From Saitoella complicata NRRL Y-17804 (taxonomy: Eukaryota > Ascomycota > Saitoellomycetes > Saitoellales > Saitoellaceae): DNA of 64,000 nucleotides. Below, piece by piece: positions 40,801 to 53,161 of the stretch; position 1 is the stretch's first letter; every line of letters starts with the position of its first letter. The notes under the pieces are model-generated. The model was not told the origin of the DNA. It did no database searches and worked only from the letters and a program-made list of their open reading frames with translations. The position numbers were made by a program, and so were the translations under genes. The stretch is taken from NCBI RefSeq assembly GCF_001661265.1, contig NW_017566992.1, forward strand, positions 1,038,892 through 1,102,891, given 5' to 3'.

Positions 40801-41237
40801 GGTGCTGGTGGAACAGTTGGAACTTCCGGTATTTCATAATCATATCATTGCATTTTCGAAACCCTGTGCCGTCATCCAGCTGCTGTCGATGTCCTCATAG
40901 CTATCCGCAACTCGTTCCCAGGCTTCGGTATGTACCTTGCTGCCATCGTCCAGCCGGCGCCGAGGAGCTCAGTGCAACCGTGAACGATCACAACCCGTCC
41001 GCGTAGAGCTGACTACACCAAATGACCAACGAACTAACAGCTAGCCAGTGGGCTACCTGAACAAATTGCTTCCGACATTGCGTCTGTTGGGGCTGGCTTT
41101 ATGAGGCTGTCTCGTAATATCTGTTGTGCTCGGGCCCCCTGATGGTGCCCAGGTGTCCATAGCGGGTTCGATCCCCCTTTGTCGACGAGGCCCTACACTC
41201 GCTAAACAGTTCTTCTTCTTCCTGAGCAGGCTTCAAC
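40801..41237. other. Intergenic, 437 bp
   Basis: No protein-coding gene is seen. At 41164-41175 GGTTCGATCCCC looks like a tRNA B box, but no fitting acceptor stem or A box was found around it (see rejected items). Confidence 0.4.
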
Positions 41238-43304
41238 ATGTCGCGGCCTGTCTTGCGCGCGAAAGCGTCTATCAGTACTATCGGTTCTCTCCCTGATCAG
41301 GAGAATGCCCCACCCAAGGTCACCCTACTGTACTCCCACACGTCCTGCCGCATCGTCAACTTTACTTCCAAGGTTACGACATTGCGAGCTGAAGGACCGC
41401 CTCCTTCCAGTGAAGATGAAAGGACGGTGGCTACGGGAGAGTTGAAGGTGTATAAGACCAATGGGATGCATAATGTTACATTTTTGACGTGTGGGAGCGT
41501 TACGCATCCTATCATGCCCAGGTTGAGGTGCTGGAGGGTTGGAAGATGGTAATACTCCTCCACTTCGTGGTCTCCAAATTGATCATGCTGATGACGGGAT
41601 ATTACAGGAAGTTCGTCCTCCCTACCCCGGCCGCGAAGTACTGGCGGGTGGAGTTAACCGACAATGATATCGATGCTGCGAATCGACTCGAGCAGGTCTT
41701 GTCTGGTATTCTTGCATACGAACGGGAGCAGGCTCCTTTCCGTAGATCTGTGGTGATCGTGGATGAATCGTCGCAGCGTGTGGTAGGGACGATTGGAAAG
41801 AATGTGGTGAGGAGTGGCGTTGTGAGGTTACCTAGCTATAAGGAGATGAGGGTTAAGACTGAAGAAAGCGGTCGACCGGGGACAGGCTCTGGTGAGGCCC
41901 CGCAGCCTTGGCCGGTTCATGAAGGTACGATGCCCGGCTCGCCGGTGAAGAGGACTCCTGTGGACGGGTATGATAAGGCATTATGGTGGGTTGCGAAGGA
42001 GGATGACTTTGAGCAGCAGAACTTGACTGGGAGTATCTCGCCGACGAAGCTCAAAACTCTCGGCACGAAGAGTGACAAGGATGCTGGCGCAGAGCAGTCA
42101 GAGGGGCTCGTGCACGCAGATGAATCGAGTTTCATGTCCAACACAACAGCAATCAAAGAACAGGTCGATCCCTCTTCCCAAGACTCTGTCGGCGTCCTCA
42201 ACTCCGAAACAGACGATCACGAGCACCACGCTGAACCCATAATCATGCCTCCTACCCCCGCCGATTTCTTGCCAAGTAGCGACAACAGCTACTTCCCTGA
42301 TGACCCCTTCACGGCCCAGTTCGACGGAACACACACACCAATGACAGACATGACTGACGACCATGACATCCATAGTGCGTCCGGAGCGACAGTGCTCCAT
42401 GTCGAAGTCAAACAGGTCTCGAGCAGTCCAAAACTCCGTGTGCGAGATGGGTCCAGAAGTATCGTCGTGCCTGATAACGACCCAGTTGAGGAAGGACTAG
42501 GAGTTCCTCTGGCCCATTCGACACCTAAGAAGAGCGTGCGAAATACCCTGATGCTGGACGACGTCTATGTTCCTGGCAAGACGATTGGGCGGAGCACGTA
42601 CGGGTCGAGAGCCGAACGGTCTAGTGGGAGGATGCGTGCGGATCAGATCTTTGTGCCGCAAGGCGAGGAAGAGGCAGAGAAGGTTGAGATGACCTATCCG
42701 GCGTGGTTGGAGATTGGGATCCCGACGGAGGAGGATAGTATTTTGGAGGAAGATGACTGGGTAAGCTGAATTTATAGTTGTGATGGGATATTGCTGACAT
42801 GAAGATTTAGTACGACGACGACCCGTCATATCTTACATCCTTCCCAAAGCCAGCGCCGGCCTCCCCGACCTCTTCATCACTCTTCTCCCTAACAAGAAGT
42901 GTCCTCTATACATCCTCCTCCTGGCTCGCCTCCACCCTCCTCTCGAGCGCAAGGAAAATCACCAACGCCGTCACTGTCGCCGAAAATATCGAACAGGCCA
43001 ATTTTCAGCCACCTCTGTTTCGTGGGAGCGGGTATGGTTATAATGAGTTTAAGGAGCGGTTGAGAGCAGAGGAAGACTATGTTGATTTGGTAACTAATTC
43101 TGCAGAGGACCGTGGATGCGTCGCTAATATAATCTCTAGGATTTGGATTACTATGAGCAATTGCAGCGGATTTGTGTTTCGGCTCTTCGGGCTGTGGAAA
43201 TTATTGGTGGTGGTGCGTTTGAGGCGGGAGTACTCATGGCCGAAGGTGTCCTTGGGTTCGACCAGGATGATGCAACGTTGACCGACGATGATGAGAAAGT
43301 GTGA
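41238..43304 (+). CDS. Inp1-like peroxisome inheritance protein
   Basis: Four exons: 41238-41548, 41608-42760, 42811-43089 and 43140-43304 (introns of 59, 50 and 50 nt), giving 635 aa. The N-terminal part matches the Inp1 pattern: LLYSHTSCRIVNFTS, ERTVATGELKVYKTNG, VTFLTCGSVTHPIMPRLRCW, then across the first splice KFVLPTPAAKYWRVEL. This is the region that binds Pex3. The middle 300 residues are acidic and disordered, and the C-terminus holds a helical stretch (LDYYEQLQRICVSALRAVEI) and an acidic end. In yeast Inp1 tethers peroxisomes to the mother-cell cortex. The N-terminal match is good by eye; the remainder is too divergent to judge. Confidence 0.72.
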
Positions 43305-43526
43305 AGGGAACAATAACTTGTTGTTCATATTCGCCTTCGGGGAGCGTGAGCAGCGAATTTCGGGACCTTAGCGCGACGTCAATGCCCACCAATAACTCTA
43401 CGTAGGGCGCTAGTAACGTAGACGGCCTTTTCTGCAAGGCACCTCATGAACATGCGAGTCTATGCAACTCGATCCCGATCATTCAGCTCCTCCAGTTTCT
43501 TCAGTTTATCGACAAAAGAAACAAGA

Positions 43527-45198
43527 ATGTTTGCCGCCGGCCGTCGTCAAGCGTATGCTGCTGCTTCCAGGCAAATCCGTACCGTCCACTCGGCTGCATT
43601 CTCATCTCAACGTCGTTCCACCGCCATCGTCCTTCTTGGTCTCAGTGGAGCAGTAGCTACATACGGCGTATACGCTTACAATTCGTCAAGTCCGATTGAC
43701 CTTAAGGAGGCTCGTGATCAGAAGTTTCAGTTAATTTCTGGTGTTGAGGCCGATGTTCAAGGCCCTGGAGTCTTTGCATGGGGTTCGAATCTGTACGATC
43801 GTCTTTTCGTTGTCGGAATTAGCCACTGACTCTTTGAATAGTGGTGGAGTTTTGGCGCCTACCTCTAAAGAAGAGCGTGTTCTTTCTCCTCGACGTCTGA
43901 AGTTCCTTGACGCCGTGGTGCTGAGAGATCTGGCTCTGCGTGAGGATGTCGGGGGTCAGTGAATCTTTGACCGTGTATAGTTACGGTATTAACATCATGT
44001 CACAGTTGCCGTCACTGAGAACGGCGACCTGCTTCAATGGGGTGTCGGCTACTCAGGATTGCCTAGGGCTACCATTGCGGAGCCCGAGGTTACGTTGAAG
44101 GGCAAGAATGTCGTCCAAGTGAGTTTGAGGTAAGATCATCCTTCTGAGATACCCCCCGGGATGAAAGCTTACATGTACTTTATCAGTGAATCACACGTCT
44201 TCGCTCTCTCCAAGGGTGGTAAGGTCTACGCCCTCCCCATCTCCAAGGCTGAGCAGCAATCCGGCACGAAACCCTCAGAATCCGCATGGTGGGGTCTTGG
44301 TCTTTACTCCAGACCTTCCGACATCTCCTACGTAACTATCGACGCAAAGCTGAACAGCTTCGAGAAGTTCAAGTCAATCGCAGCAGGCCATGCACACCTC
44401 CTCCTCCTCACTTCTTCCTCCCGCCTGTTGACGGTTCCGATGATTACAGCTGCTCCATTCACCGCGGTTCCGCTACCCAATATCCCTGAGCTCCCGATCA
44501 CCCAGATTGCTACTGGAGACCTGCACTCCCTCGCCTTGGCTGCCGACGGCAGCGTCTACAGCTGGGGTCACAACGAACTCGGCCAATGCGGACAAGACTT
44601 CGCTAAAAACACCACAGTCGTCGCGGAACCGACCCCCGTACCATTAAATCTCTGCTACCCCCGTGTCGCCAGAATCCAATGTATCGCTATCGCAGCAGGC
44701 GGGCATTCCTCATTCTACGTCGTGAAGAACGGGGAACAGAAGACTGATGTGTTTAGCTCGGGTTTCGGACAGTATGGACAGTTGGGTAACGGAAGTTTCA
44801 GTCAGTCGCAGTATAGGCCGACGAAGTTGAAGTCTATCTCCTCGCTGACGGAGTACTCCGAAGCAGCCGGCACGTCCGTGCCGATCGGTATCAAGTCATT
44901 GGTCTGTGGGTTAACTGCCGCTGGTGTCGTCCTTGACAACGCCTCGGTAGATGGCTTCGGAAGAGACTTGTTGACGTGGGGAACCGGCGCCACTGGTAAC
45001 GGAAAGAAAAATAACGTCAGTACGCCAGCGCCTGTGCCTACGGGCGAAGGCAAGACGGCTTCTGAGGGTAGCAGGTTGCAGCTGCAGCCGCAGAGGAAGG
45101 TGAGCTTTGAGAAGGATGGGAAGACGAGATGGGTTAATGTTGAGGATACGATTATTGCTGGGAGGGGAGTTATGGCAATGTACTCACGGGCTGTGTAG
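43527..45198 (+). CDS. Mitochondrial RCC1-repeat protein (Fmp25 type)
   Basis: Four exons: 43527-43792, 43842-43954, 44006-44129 and 44187-45198 (introns of 49, 51 and 57 nt), giving 504 aa. I choose the ATG MFAAGRRQAYAAASRQIRTV, a good presequence; two in-frame ATGs at 43446 and 43452 would lengthen it. A single membrane helix follows (TAIVLLGLSGAVATYGVYAY). RCC1-type blades are visible: FAWGSN, LLQWGVGYSG, SHVFALSKGGKVYALP, SLALAADGSVYSWGHNELGQCG and VFSSGFGQYGQLGNGSF. Fmp25 of budding yeast is an inner-membrane protein needed to assemble respiratory complex III. The splice joins all restore repeat motifs. Function by family only. Confidence 0.82.
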
Positions 45199-45314
45199 GG
45201 TGCGGGGCCGGAGGTGTACGATAGTAGCATAACGTAGTCATTTACCAGAACATGTATTGGTGTGCGATATATTATTATCCAGGGTATACCAGTGCCGCAT
45301 GAGCAGTTGCGTCT

Positions 45315-47246
45315 TTACTCTTTTGCTTCTTTTACAACCTCGCTCGTCCCATCTGGTTTGTCCTTCACGACCAAATCGTTCTTGCCCTCTGTAACCAGAG
45401 GTACAGTCTCTGGTGACTCACGGCTGTTCGTCACAAGCAAACCTACTAGCGTAGCTGGCCACCAAAGCGCCCAGCAAATCAACGGTGACCAAGTACCCCA
45501 CTCTTTGAAAGTTCCCATACCCCCTTGCAAAGTCGCCGCATCGCCATCCCGTTGATATATCGCCAGCCATAGCATAAACGCCGTCGGATTCAGAACCTGA
45601 AGAAGGATTGACACGATGATACGTCCAGTGTGACTGCGTATCGGTCGGACAAAGTTCAGCGGCGAAACGAGAGCGCCGATGATGTACACCAATGCAAAGT
45701 TGAGCGAGGCAAAGGCGGAGAGAATCATACCCAGCATCAGGAGTGAAAACACCTTGAGTAACTTGGTATTGAAGCAGATTCTCGGGCTGAGGAGCGGAGC
45801 CGAACACTCCAAAACCTTCGCCACGACGATAATTTGGAACGCCATATTGGGACTCGATGTATTGCACATAAGCGCGAAGAATCCCAGGCCGACGCCGTGA
45901 ACAGCGATCATCATACACACCGACGTCAGCATCTCGTTTACTTTCAGCCCTCCGCTCTTAGTCTTCTTGGACCATCCTTCGATCCCCGTTAATATGCACG
46001 CTATACTGAGCATCATCGCACCCGGGAGGTATGTGCCCACGGGACTAAACTTCTTCTCGCTGACGCTGAGGTAAAAGAATGTCGAGTGGTGAAGATGTTC
46101 CAGGAGATTATTCAACGTCCTGAATAAGGACTCAACCGTCCGACCTAGCGTCATCGCATGCTGCACATTCGACGTCGCGGTCGCACGGATAGTAATCGCA
46201 TCGATCTTGTAAGACGGAAAATATGAGTGCGGACCCGTTGATCCTCCTAAGAATTGAGAGTAGATGTTGTAAAATAGCGTCCGGAGACGATTGAGGTATG
46301 TATCGTGAGCTGGATCACTGTGCGGGATGGAAACTCGGAGCCCCATTTGTCCTTTTGCGATAAAGTATGCTGAGTTGACGATATCCATATTCGGCATCTG
46401 TCCATTCAATCCATCGTACAAGAGTTCGATTCCGCGCATGTCCGTTTCATGCTCGTCATATGCAAAGTCAATCCAAACGGCTTGCTGAATCACGCCGGAC
46501 CTGAGGGAGAGGGGAGCGGTGTCCGCGGATGTGTGTCCATGATACGTGTCGAGGAATCGTTTTGGGCCGACTAAAGGGTCTTCGGTGATGAGGATGATTA
46601 TATCTTTTGCCCAGAGGGACCATGTTGTGAAGTAGCGAGCCAGACCGAGGACTAGGGCGACGGCATGGTCGTTGTCTGTAAGACAATCAGTCAGAATGTG
46701 AAAAACACGCCATAGGAGGTTCGCCGTACCTTTTCCGTCAATGCTCTTCCAGGACGCGCCAAGCACGATGGCTTCCGTTGTATCACCCCGAGGCGCTCGT
46801 AGGATTCCATACACATTCGTCTTCTCTTCATCGGTCTGATTCATCTTGACACGGTACGTTTGGCGTGTGTTACTCAGTCCAATCAAATCGAACAACTCTT
46901 CCACCTTCGCAGTCTTCACTCCGCGTGAAGCATCCTTCACAGCGTTCATCTCGTGTATATACGCTCTTTGCACATTATCCTCGCTCCATCCAAAGTAGGT
47001 ATTGACCTGCCCGGGTAGCAAAGCATTCTCCGAAATGTACGCATTCTTCGTTAGATCGTCGAGTGGTAAGATTAGAAACCAAAATATACCGGCCACGACG
47101 CAGAAAATCCTGTGAACTCATTCAGCACCTCCATTCGGTAGGTATGAGGAATAGACTCACCTCAACACCGGTAGAAGCCGGAACAGTATTTCCTTAATTC
47201 TCTCCGATCTATCCCTCAGGAGAGCCGAATTCCTCAGCAACCCCAT
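45315..47246 (-). CDS. GAA1: GPI transamidase subunit Gaa1
   Basis: Three exons: 47161-47246, 46730-47109 and 45315-46675 (introns of 51 and 54 nt), giving 608 aa. The second intron (46676-46729) is a multiple of 3 without a stop; removing it restores WKSIDGKDNDHAVALVLGLARYF, in line with the family. The first helix is made across the first splice (LLPVLRIFCVVAGIFWFLIL), then TYISEN-like NAYISENALLPGQVNTYF, the lumenal peptidase-like domain with LILITEDPLVG-type and GPHSYFPSYKIDAITI motifs, and several C-terminal membrane helices. Gaa1 joins the preformed GPI anchor to proteins in the ER membrane with Gpi8, Gpi16, Gpi17 and Gab1. The tail is short and Lys/Glu-rich. Confidence 0.92.
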
Positions 47247-47368
47247 GAATCTCAGTCCCGAATCTCGTCCCAACTTTCTCGGTTCTATTTTTAGCTGTTG
47301 GTCGAACTCGTTGGACGTCGCGGCGTCGGCAACGCCAATCGCACCCGCTTATCCGGCTGCGTCGTACA

Positions 47369-47386
47369 CCCCCCCCCCCCCCCCCC
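47369..47386 (+). repeat. Poly-C tract (18 C)
   Basis: Eighteen consecutive C lie 42 bp before the ATG of the glutamine amidotransferase gene and 123 bp before the GAA1 start on the other strand, within the 181-bp divergent promoter. Confidence 0.95.
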
Positions 47387-47427
47387 TCGACTCTCGACGA
47401 AAATTGAAGTTGTTGAAGTTGTTGATC

Positions 47428-48284
47428 ATGACCGACTCTCTCCGAATCGCCATCTTCGAATGCGACACCCCTGTTCCCGCGGTCCTGGAGAAGTACGGCA
47501 CCTACGGCTCCATCTTCACGACCTTACTCACCCGAGCTTCTGAGGCGACGACGCCCGCTGTGAGGGTTAGGTGTGATTGTTTCGACGTTATCAAGCAGGA
47601 GTATCCCGATAGCCTGTCGAAATATGACGGTATCCTCATCACTGGATCAAGTATGTGTTCAGCGGGACGGAAGGCGAAAGGAGGAGTGCTGATCAGTGCG
47701 CAGGACATTGTTCCTTCGGCGATGATCCCTGGATCGTAAAACTCTCAAACTACATCAGCGACGTCCACCAATACCACCCCAAAGTCAAGCTCATCGGTAT
47801 CTGCTTCGGCCACCAAATTATTGCCCGAGCACTCGGCGGAACGGTTCAGAAGAATGAGAAAGGCTGGGAAGTAGCTGTTACGGAAACTAAGCTCACACCT
47901 GAAGGACAAGCCATCTTGGCCAATACTTCTGGAACCCTGAAACTCCAACAAATGCATAGAGATATCGTCTCGAAAGTTCCCGTCGGGGTACACGTCTTCG
48001 CCTCCAACGAAATCTGCAAAGTACAAGGCATGCTCGTCCCAGGTCGTGTGCTATCAGTCCAGGGTCACCCAGAATTCACGCAGTTTATCGTGGAGGAATT
48101 ATTGAAGACACGAAAAGAGCAGAAGATCTTCGCGGAGGATGTAGTTGAGGAAGCGTGGCCGAGAGCGGCGGGGGAGAATGATGGAGAGAATGTTGCGAGG
48201 GGGATCATTACTTTTTTGTTGAAGACGGATGAGGAGAAGGGTGGGGTGGAGTATCTCAGAAGGGGTGTTTTGGGTACTTCATGA
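47428..48284 (+). CDS. Class-I glutamine amidotransferase-like protein
   Basis: Exon 1 is 47428-47650 and exon 2 is 47704-48284, with a 53-nt intron, giving 267 aa. The start MTDSLRIAIFECDTPVP is preferred over the frame running up through the poly-C tract. The GATase-1 triad is visible: nucleophile Cys in LIGICFGHQIIARALGG, His in VLSVQGHPEF and a Glu two residues on. GILITGS and FGDDPWIVKLSNYI are typical of the C26-like single-domain group (gamma-glutamyl peptidases and GMP-synthase-like proteins). It should hydrolyse glutamine or gamma-glutamyl bonds in the cytosol. The physiological substrate is unknown. It diverges from GAA1. Confidence 0.87.
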
Positions 48285-48348
48285 ATTGATATCAATATTG
48301 GGTATGCTACGATTAACTAGACACTATGCGATTGTGTGACAATATCAC

Positions 48349-49810
48349 TCACTCTCCCTCCTTTACCACCATCCTCCATACACTCGAAAAGTCCTTCCCC
48401 GCACACCGGGGATCCTGTGTGGCCTTCTGCCAAACGTGTGCCGCAGCCATCCCTAAATCCATCATCGGCAAGTTCTGTCCTCCGTGTGGCGATGCTGCTT
48501 GTGCCGCCTCGCCGGTGCCTTCAGACTCCTGAACCTCGGAGCTGGCAAGTGACCCAAAGTCTGACGAGGAAGGCGCTCCAGATAGCTTCACAGCCTCCTG
48601 CGCAACAGCTCCACTTTCCGCACTCCTAGCCGGCTTAACCCCCCTCGCATCAAGCAAACAATCCGTCCCAGTCCTCGCTCCATTCGCCCTCGTCCTCCAC
48701 GCAGCACCATCCATCATCGCCGCGCTCCCAACCGGTGTACCCGCGGCAGGCATCATCGCTCCGTTTCCATTCGCCGTAGACACGTTCGCACCAACGGCGT
48801 CGAGACATAGTCCGAGATCTTTCCACATGAGCGCGGTGCCGAAACCGCCTGTCCAGCCCCGTGCGCGTGGGACTTCCTTACCATCGAGGGCGCCTCCCAC
48901 AACGGGTGGGTTAACCATCGAAGACCACGAGCGGCCGGTGCTGACGTTGATGATCTTGTTTGTCTCTGCCGGGTTTAGGTCCATGTGTTCCGCCAATGCT
49001 AGGGTTTCGGCGATTGCGAGTTGTTGGATTGCAAGTAGATAGTTGTTGACGAGCTTTGTTTTCAGGCCGGAGCCGGGAGTGGGGCCACAGGCGAGGAGGT
49101 TCGTGCCCATTTTCTTGAGGACGGATTCGATTAGCGGAGGAGGTGGAGTAGCGTACTCCGTATTTCCAATCATGAACGTCAGTGTACCCGCATTCGCACC
49201 GGCTGTACCACCACTAACCGGCGCATCAACGAACTTTCCCAAATGCGACATCCGTCTCGCAAGAGAGATACTCGCCCTCGGTGAAATCGTAGAAGAATCA
49301 ATAAACGTAATCGGCTTCTTCAGCGATGTCTTATCCCGAAATCCAGGGAACGCAGAGATGAGTCGAGTGTAGACTGACTCCACATGCTGCGTAGCCGGTA
49401 ACATCGTCATAACCACACTCGGTACCTCACCTTTACTGGGCCCGCCCAGCGCTATATCGTCCACGTTAACACAGATCTCGACTTTTGCGCCCTGTTCTCC
49501 CGTGACTGAGTCGGCCTTGAAGGCACGGAGTGCGGAGCCGGAGATGTCGTGCACGAGCAATCGAGTGGAGGGATCGGATTTTCGGGCGAGGTTGAGGGCC
49601 ATTGGATAGCCCATTTGTCCTAGGCCGATGAAGGCGTAGGTGAGGCCCCTCCGGACAGGCGTGGGAGCGAGGGAAGTGAAGGAGCGACATGGGCGGTGTC
49701 GTCGGGTAACGGCGAAAAGAAATTGATTTCCTTAGAGAAGTCACCCTATGGTTAAAGTCCTTCGCAGCGTCACGCGTCCGGCTGGTCGATTGTGCCTGCG
49801 TTCTCCGCAT
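48349..49810 (-). CDS. 3-hydroxyisobutyrate dehydrogenase, mitochondrial, with insertion
   Basis: Exon 1 is 49774-49810 (MRRTQAQSTSRT) and exon 2 is 48349-49730, with a short 43-nt intron, giving 472 aa. The joined N-terminus (RNQFLFAVTRRHRPCRSFTS) is a good mitochondrial presequence before the Rossmann motif FIGLGQMGYPMALNL. Substrate motif VDAPVSGGTAGANAGTLTFM and the catalytic Lys in GLKTKLVNNYLLA are present. It oxidises 3-hydroxyisobutyrate with NAD in valine breakdown. About 105 Ser/Ala/Gly-rich residues are inserted in the C-terminal helical domain, between WKDLGLCLDAVGAN and LPMMDLGMAAAHVWQKA, which explains a length well above the usual 300-340. A 15-G run on the sense strand ends 1 nt before the ATG. 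Confidence 0.85.
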
Positions 49811-49811
49811 T

Positions 49812-49833
49812 CCCCCCCCCCCCCCCACCCCCC
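49812..49833. repeat. Poly-C tract (15 C, A, 6 C) abutting a start codon
   Basis: On the minus strand this reads G6-T-G15 and ends 1 nt before the ATG of the 3-hydroxyisobutyrate dehydrogenase gene. It lies in the 170-bp divergent promoter shared with the small coiled-coil gene at 49981. Confidence 0.95.
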
Positions 49834-49980
49834 GGATGCCCAGCAGCGACCCAACCTAACCTCCAAGGCCGTTCTACTTCGATCTTCTTGCCAGGGATCA
49901 TACAATAAAGATCATGTCATAGGGGTGAGCTGTTTGCCCACTGCCGATGAGGGTGTTCTTTAACCAGACATATCGCAGTC

Positions 49981-50211
49981 ATGAACGGCGAGCAAAGAGC
50001 CAGGAGGGAGTCTCTCCCATCGGACCACATCCACGACCCTATCCGTGTGCAGAGCGCGTTGAACGAGAAGGACGACGAGATCGCTCGCTTGCAGAATGAG
50101 ATGTACCGATTGAGGCAAGTCAATATGGTACAGAAGAGGGAGATCGACAACTTGAAGGAATTGGTCCAACATCTGCAGGAGAAGCTGGGGAGCAGTGACG
50201 CACAAGCGTGA
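49981..50211 (+). CDS. Small coiled-coil protein (76 aa)
   Basis: A 76-aa intronless protein. After a polar, basic start (MNGEQRARRESLPSDHIHDP) the sequence from about 25 to 70 is a regular heptad coil (NEKDDEIARLQNEMYRLRQV, then KREIDNLKELVQHLQEK). No named family is recognised. The ATG context (GTCATGA) is only fair, but the coil is regular and the composition protein-like. It faces a second small coiled-coil gene tail to tail, with 69 bp between the stops. Confidence 0.65.
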   Translation: MNGEQRARRESLPSDHIHDPIRVQSALNEKDDEIARLQNEMYRLRQVNMVQKREIDNLKELVQHLQEKLGSSDAQA

Positions 50212-50280
50212 GAAAGACGCAGTCATGCTGCTTTGGCCAGCACGATTACCGTATATACCCATCCATACCCCTTCTGAACG

Positions 50281-50769
50281 TCACGGCTGCTCCACACTGT
50301 CCCACTTCTTCCCAAACTCCTTCACCTCCTTGACCAACCCCCTATACCTCCCCGCCCACATCTCCGCCTCAACCCTCCAATCCTCCTCCCCCTTAGCCTT
50401 CCACCCACCCCCCGGCGCCCCTTCCATCCCCATCTCCTCCATCTCAGCCCTATGCGCAATACTCTCCACCAACCCCTCCCACTCCTCCTGTATCTGCCTA
50501 TATTTAGAGAGTTCGGCTTGTGCGGACGCGAGTTGGTCGGTGAGGGATTGGTTGAGCGTGCGGAGGTCGCCGAGTTCGTCGCGGTAGAGGGATTTTAGGG
50601 AACGTTGTTCGTAGAGCTCGTTTTGGAGTGTTTGTACCGACTCTTCGATTTCGACTGCGGAGGAGGAGGAGGAGCCGGAGGAGGAGTCGGCGGTGGGGAT
50701 GGTGTCACGGTTGGCGCCGCTGAGGGCTCGGTCGAGGACGGCGCCGATGGGGGCTGCTGATGTAGCCAT
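50281..50769 (-). CDS. Coiled-coil protein (162 aa)
   Basis: A 162-aa intronless protein. It has a Ser-rich N-terminus (SSSGSSSSSAVEIEE) and a coil from about 40 to 105 (VQTLQNELYEQRSLKSLYRD ... LTDQLASAQAELSKYRQIQE), then a Gly/Met-rich loop (EEMGMEGAPGGGWKAKGEED) and a Trp-containing helix (WAGRYRGLVKEVKEFGKKW). No family recognised. A role as a subunit of a larger assembly is a guess from the coil. It is divergent from COX7a with about 255 bp between. Confidence 0.68.
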   Translation of the reverse strand: MATSAAPIGAVLDRALSGANRDTIPTADSSSGSSSSSAVEIEESVQTLQNELYEQRSLKSLYRDELGDLRTLNQSLTDQLASAQAELSKYRQIQEEWEGLVESIAHRAEMEEMGMEGAPGGGWKAKGEEDWRVEAEMWAGRYRGLVKEVKEFGKKWDSVEQP

Positions 50770-51025
50770 TACGGGTGGTCTAGGTTTTGAGAATGTGACG
50801 GATCAATGGCAGAGTACCTAAGGTTTTTTGGATGGATCAAGTCACGGTATAAGCATAAATTCTGGCGTGTGACAAGAAAGAGCGCAACGCCAACCGGTTG
50901 GCTCTACCCCGCTCCCCGGCTGCCATGACAAGCTGCGGCCCCGTCAATAAGCACCTGCTTCACCACAACATCGCAATTGAACCTCTACACCTCTCCGCCC
51001 GCAAAACAGTGTGCTCAAGCTTAAG

Positions 51026-51314
51026 ATGTAAGGTTCCTCTCCCTCCATCTTGCTATTCGTGTTGATCACCACCGCGCTACAGGGCCCAAAACAGAGTCCC
51101 CGAATACCAGCGCATCTACCAATCCAATCCCCAAGTCCCAATCTACTTCAAGACGAAGAGGTCAAAGATGTTGATCTATCCGTTCCTGGCGATCTGGGGG
51201 TTTGGGCTTCTGGGGGCGTCGTGGGGAATGGTGAGGATGGTGAAGGTGAGTTTGTTTTGCGTGGGAATGATCTTATGAGAATCATGCTGATAAGATTTGT
51301 AGGGTCAGAAGTAA
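51026..51314 (+). CDS. Cytochrome c oxidase subunit 7a, start codon split by an intron
   Basis: Three exons: 51026-51027 (AT), 51083-51245 and 51303-51314 (introns of 55 and 57 nt), giving 58 aa. The first exon supplies A and T and the second the G of the ATG, so the start codon exists only after splicing. The protein reads AQNRVPEYQRIYQSNPQVPI followed by YFKTKRSKMLIYPFLAIW, and one membrane helix (FLAIWGFGLLGASWGMVRMV), ending in KGQK. This matches the short fungal Cox7/COX7a proteins of complex IV in the inner mitochondrial membrane (RNxVxxxQxxxQ, xRG/KPRS then a helix). The unspliced genomic sequence has no usable in-frame ATG before residue 30, so a plain ORF scan misses it. Confidence 0.8.
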
Positions 51315-51569
51315 GGTGGTTGTGGGATGATTTCGGGCTTCATTTATGTTGGGTTGGGCGTATGGATTGGGTTCAAAGTTATTATTGTACTCTGTCCGGA
51401 TCCATGTCAATCCATCCCCTTTGCCAACCGAGTGAGAAATCGCCATTTTGACACGATAGCAGGTGATAGCGACAACAACCGCGGTACGGATGCGAAAATC
51501 AGATCTCGATTCGCTATGACCTCCAAAACATTCAATGGTACTCGTACACCCCACCCCCTCTAATAGTAC

Positions 51570-53161
<1,592 letters not shown>

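Noticed and set aside
41100-41190. Possible tRNA gene around a GGTTCGATCCCC box
   Set aside because: The B-box-like sequence is good, but the T stem has a mismatch, no acceptor stem pairs over seven bases and no A box is found on either strand. At most a decayed tRNA-like remnant.
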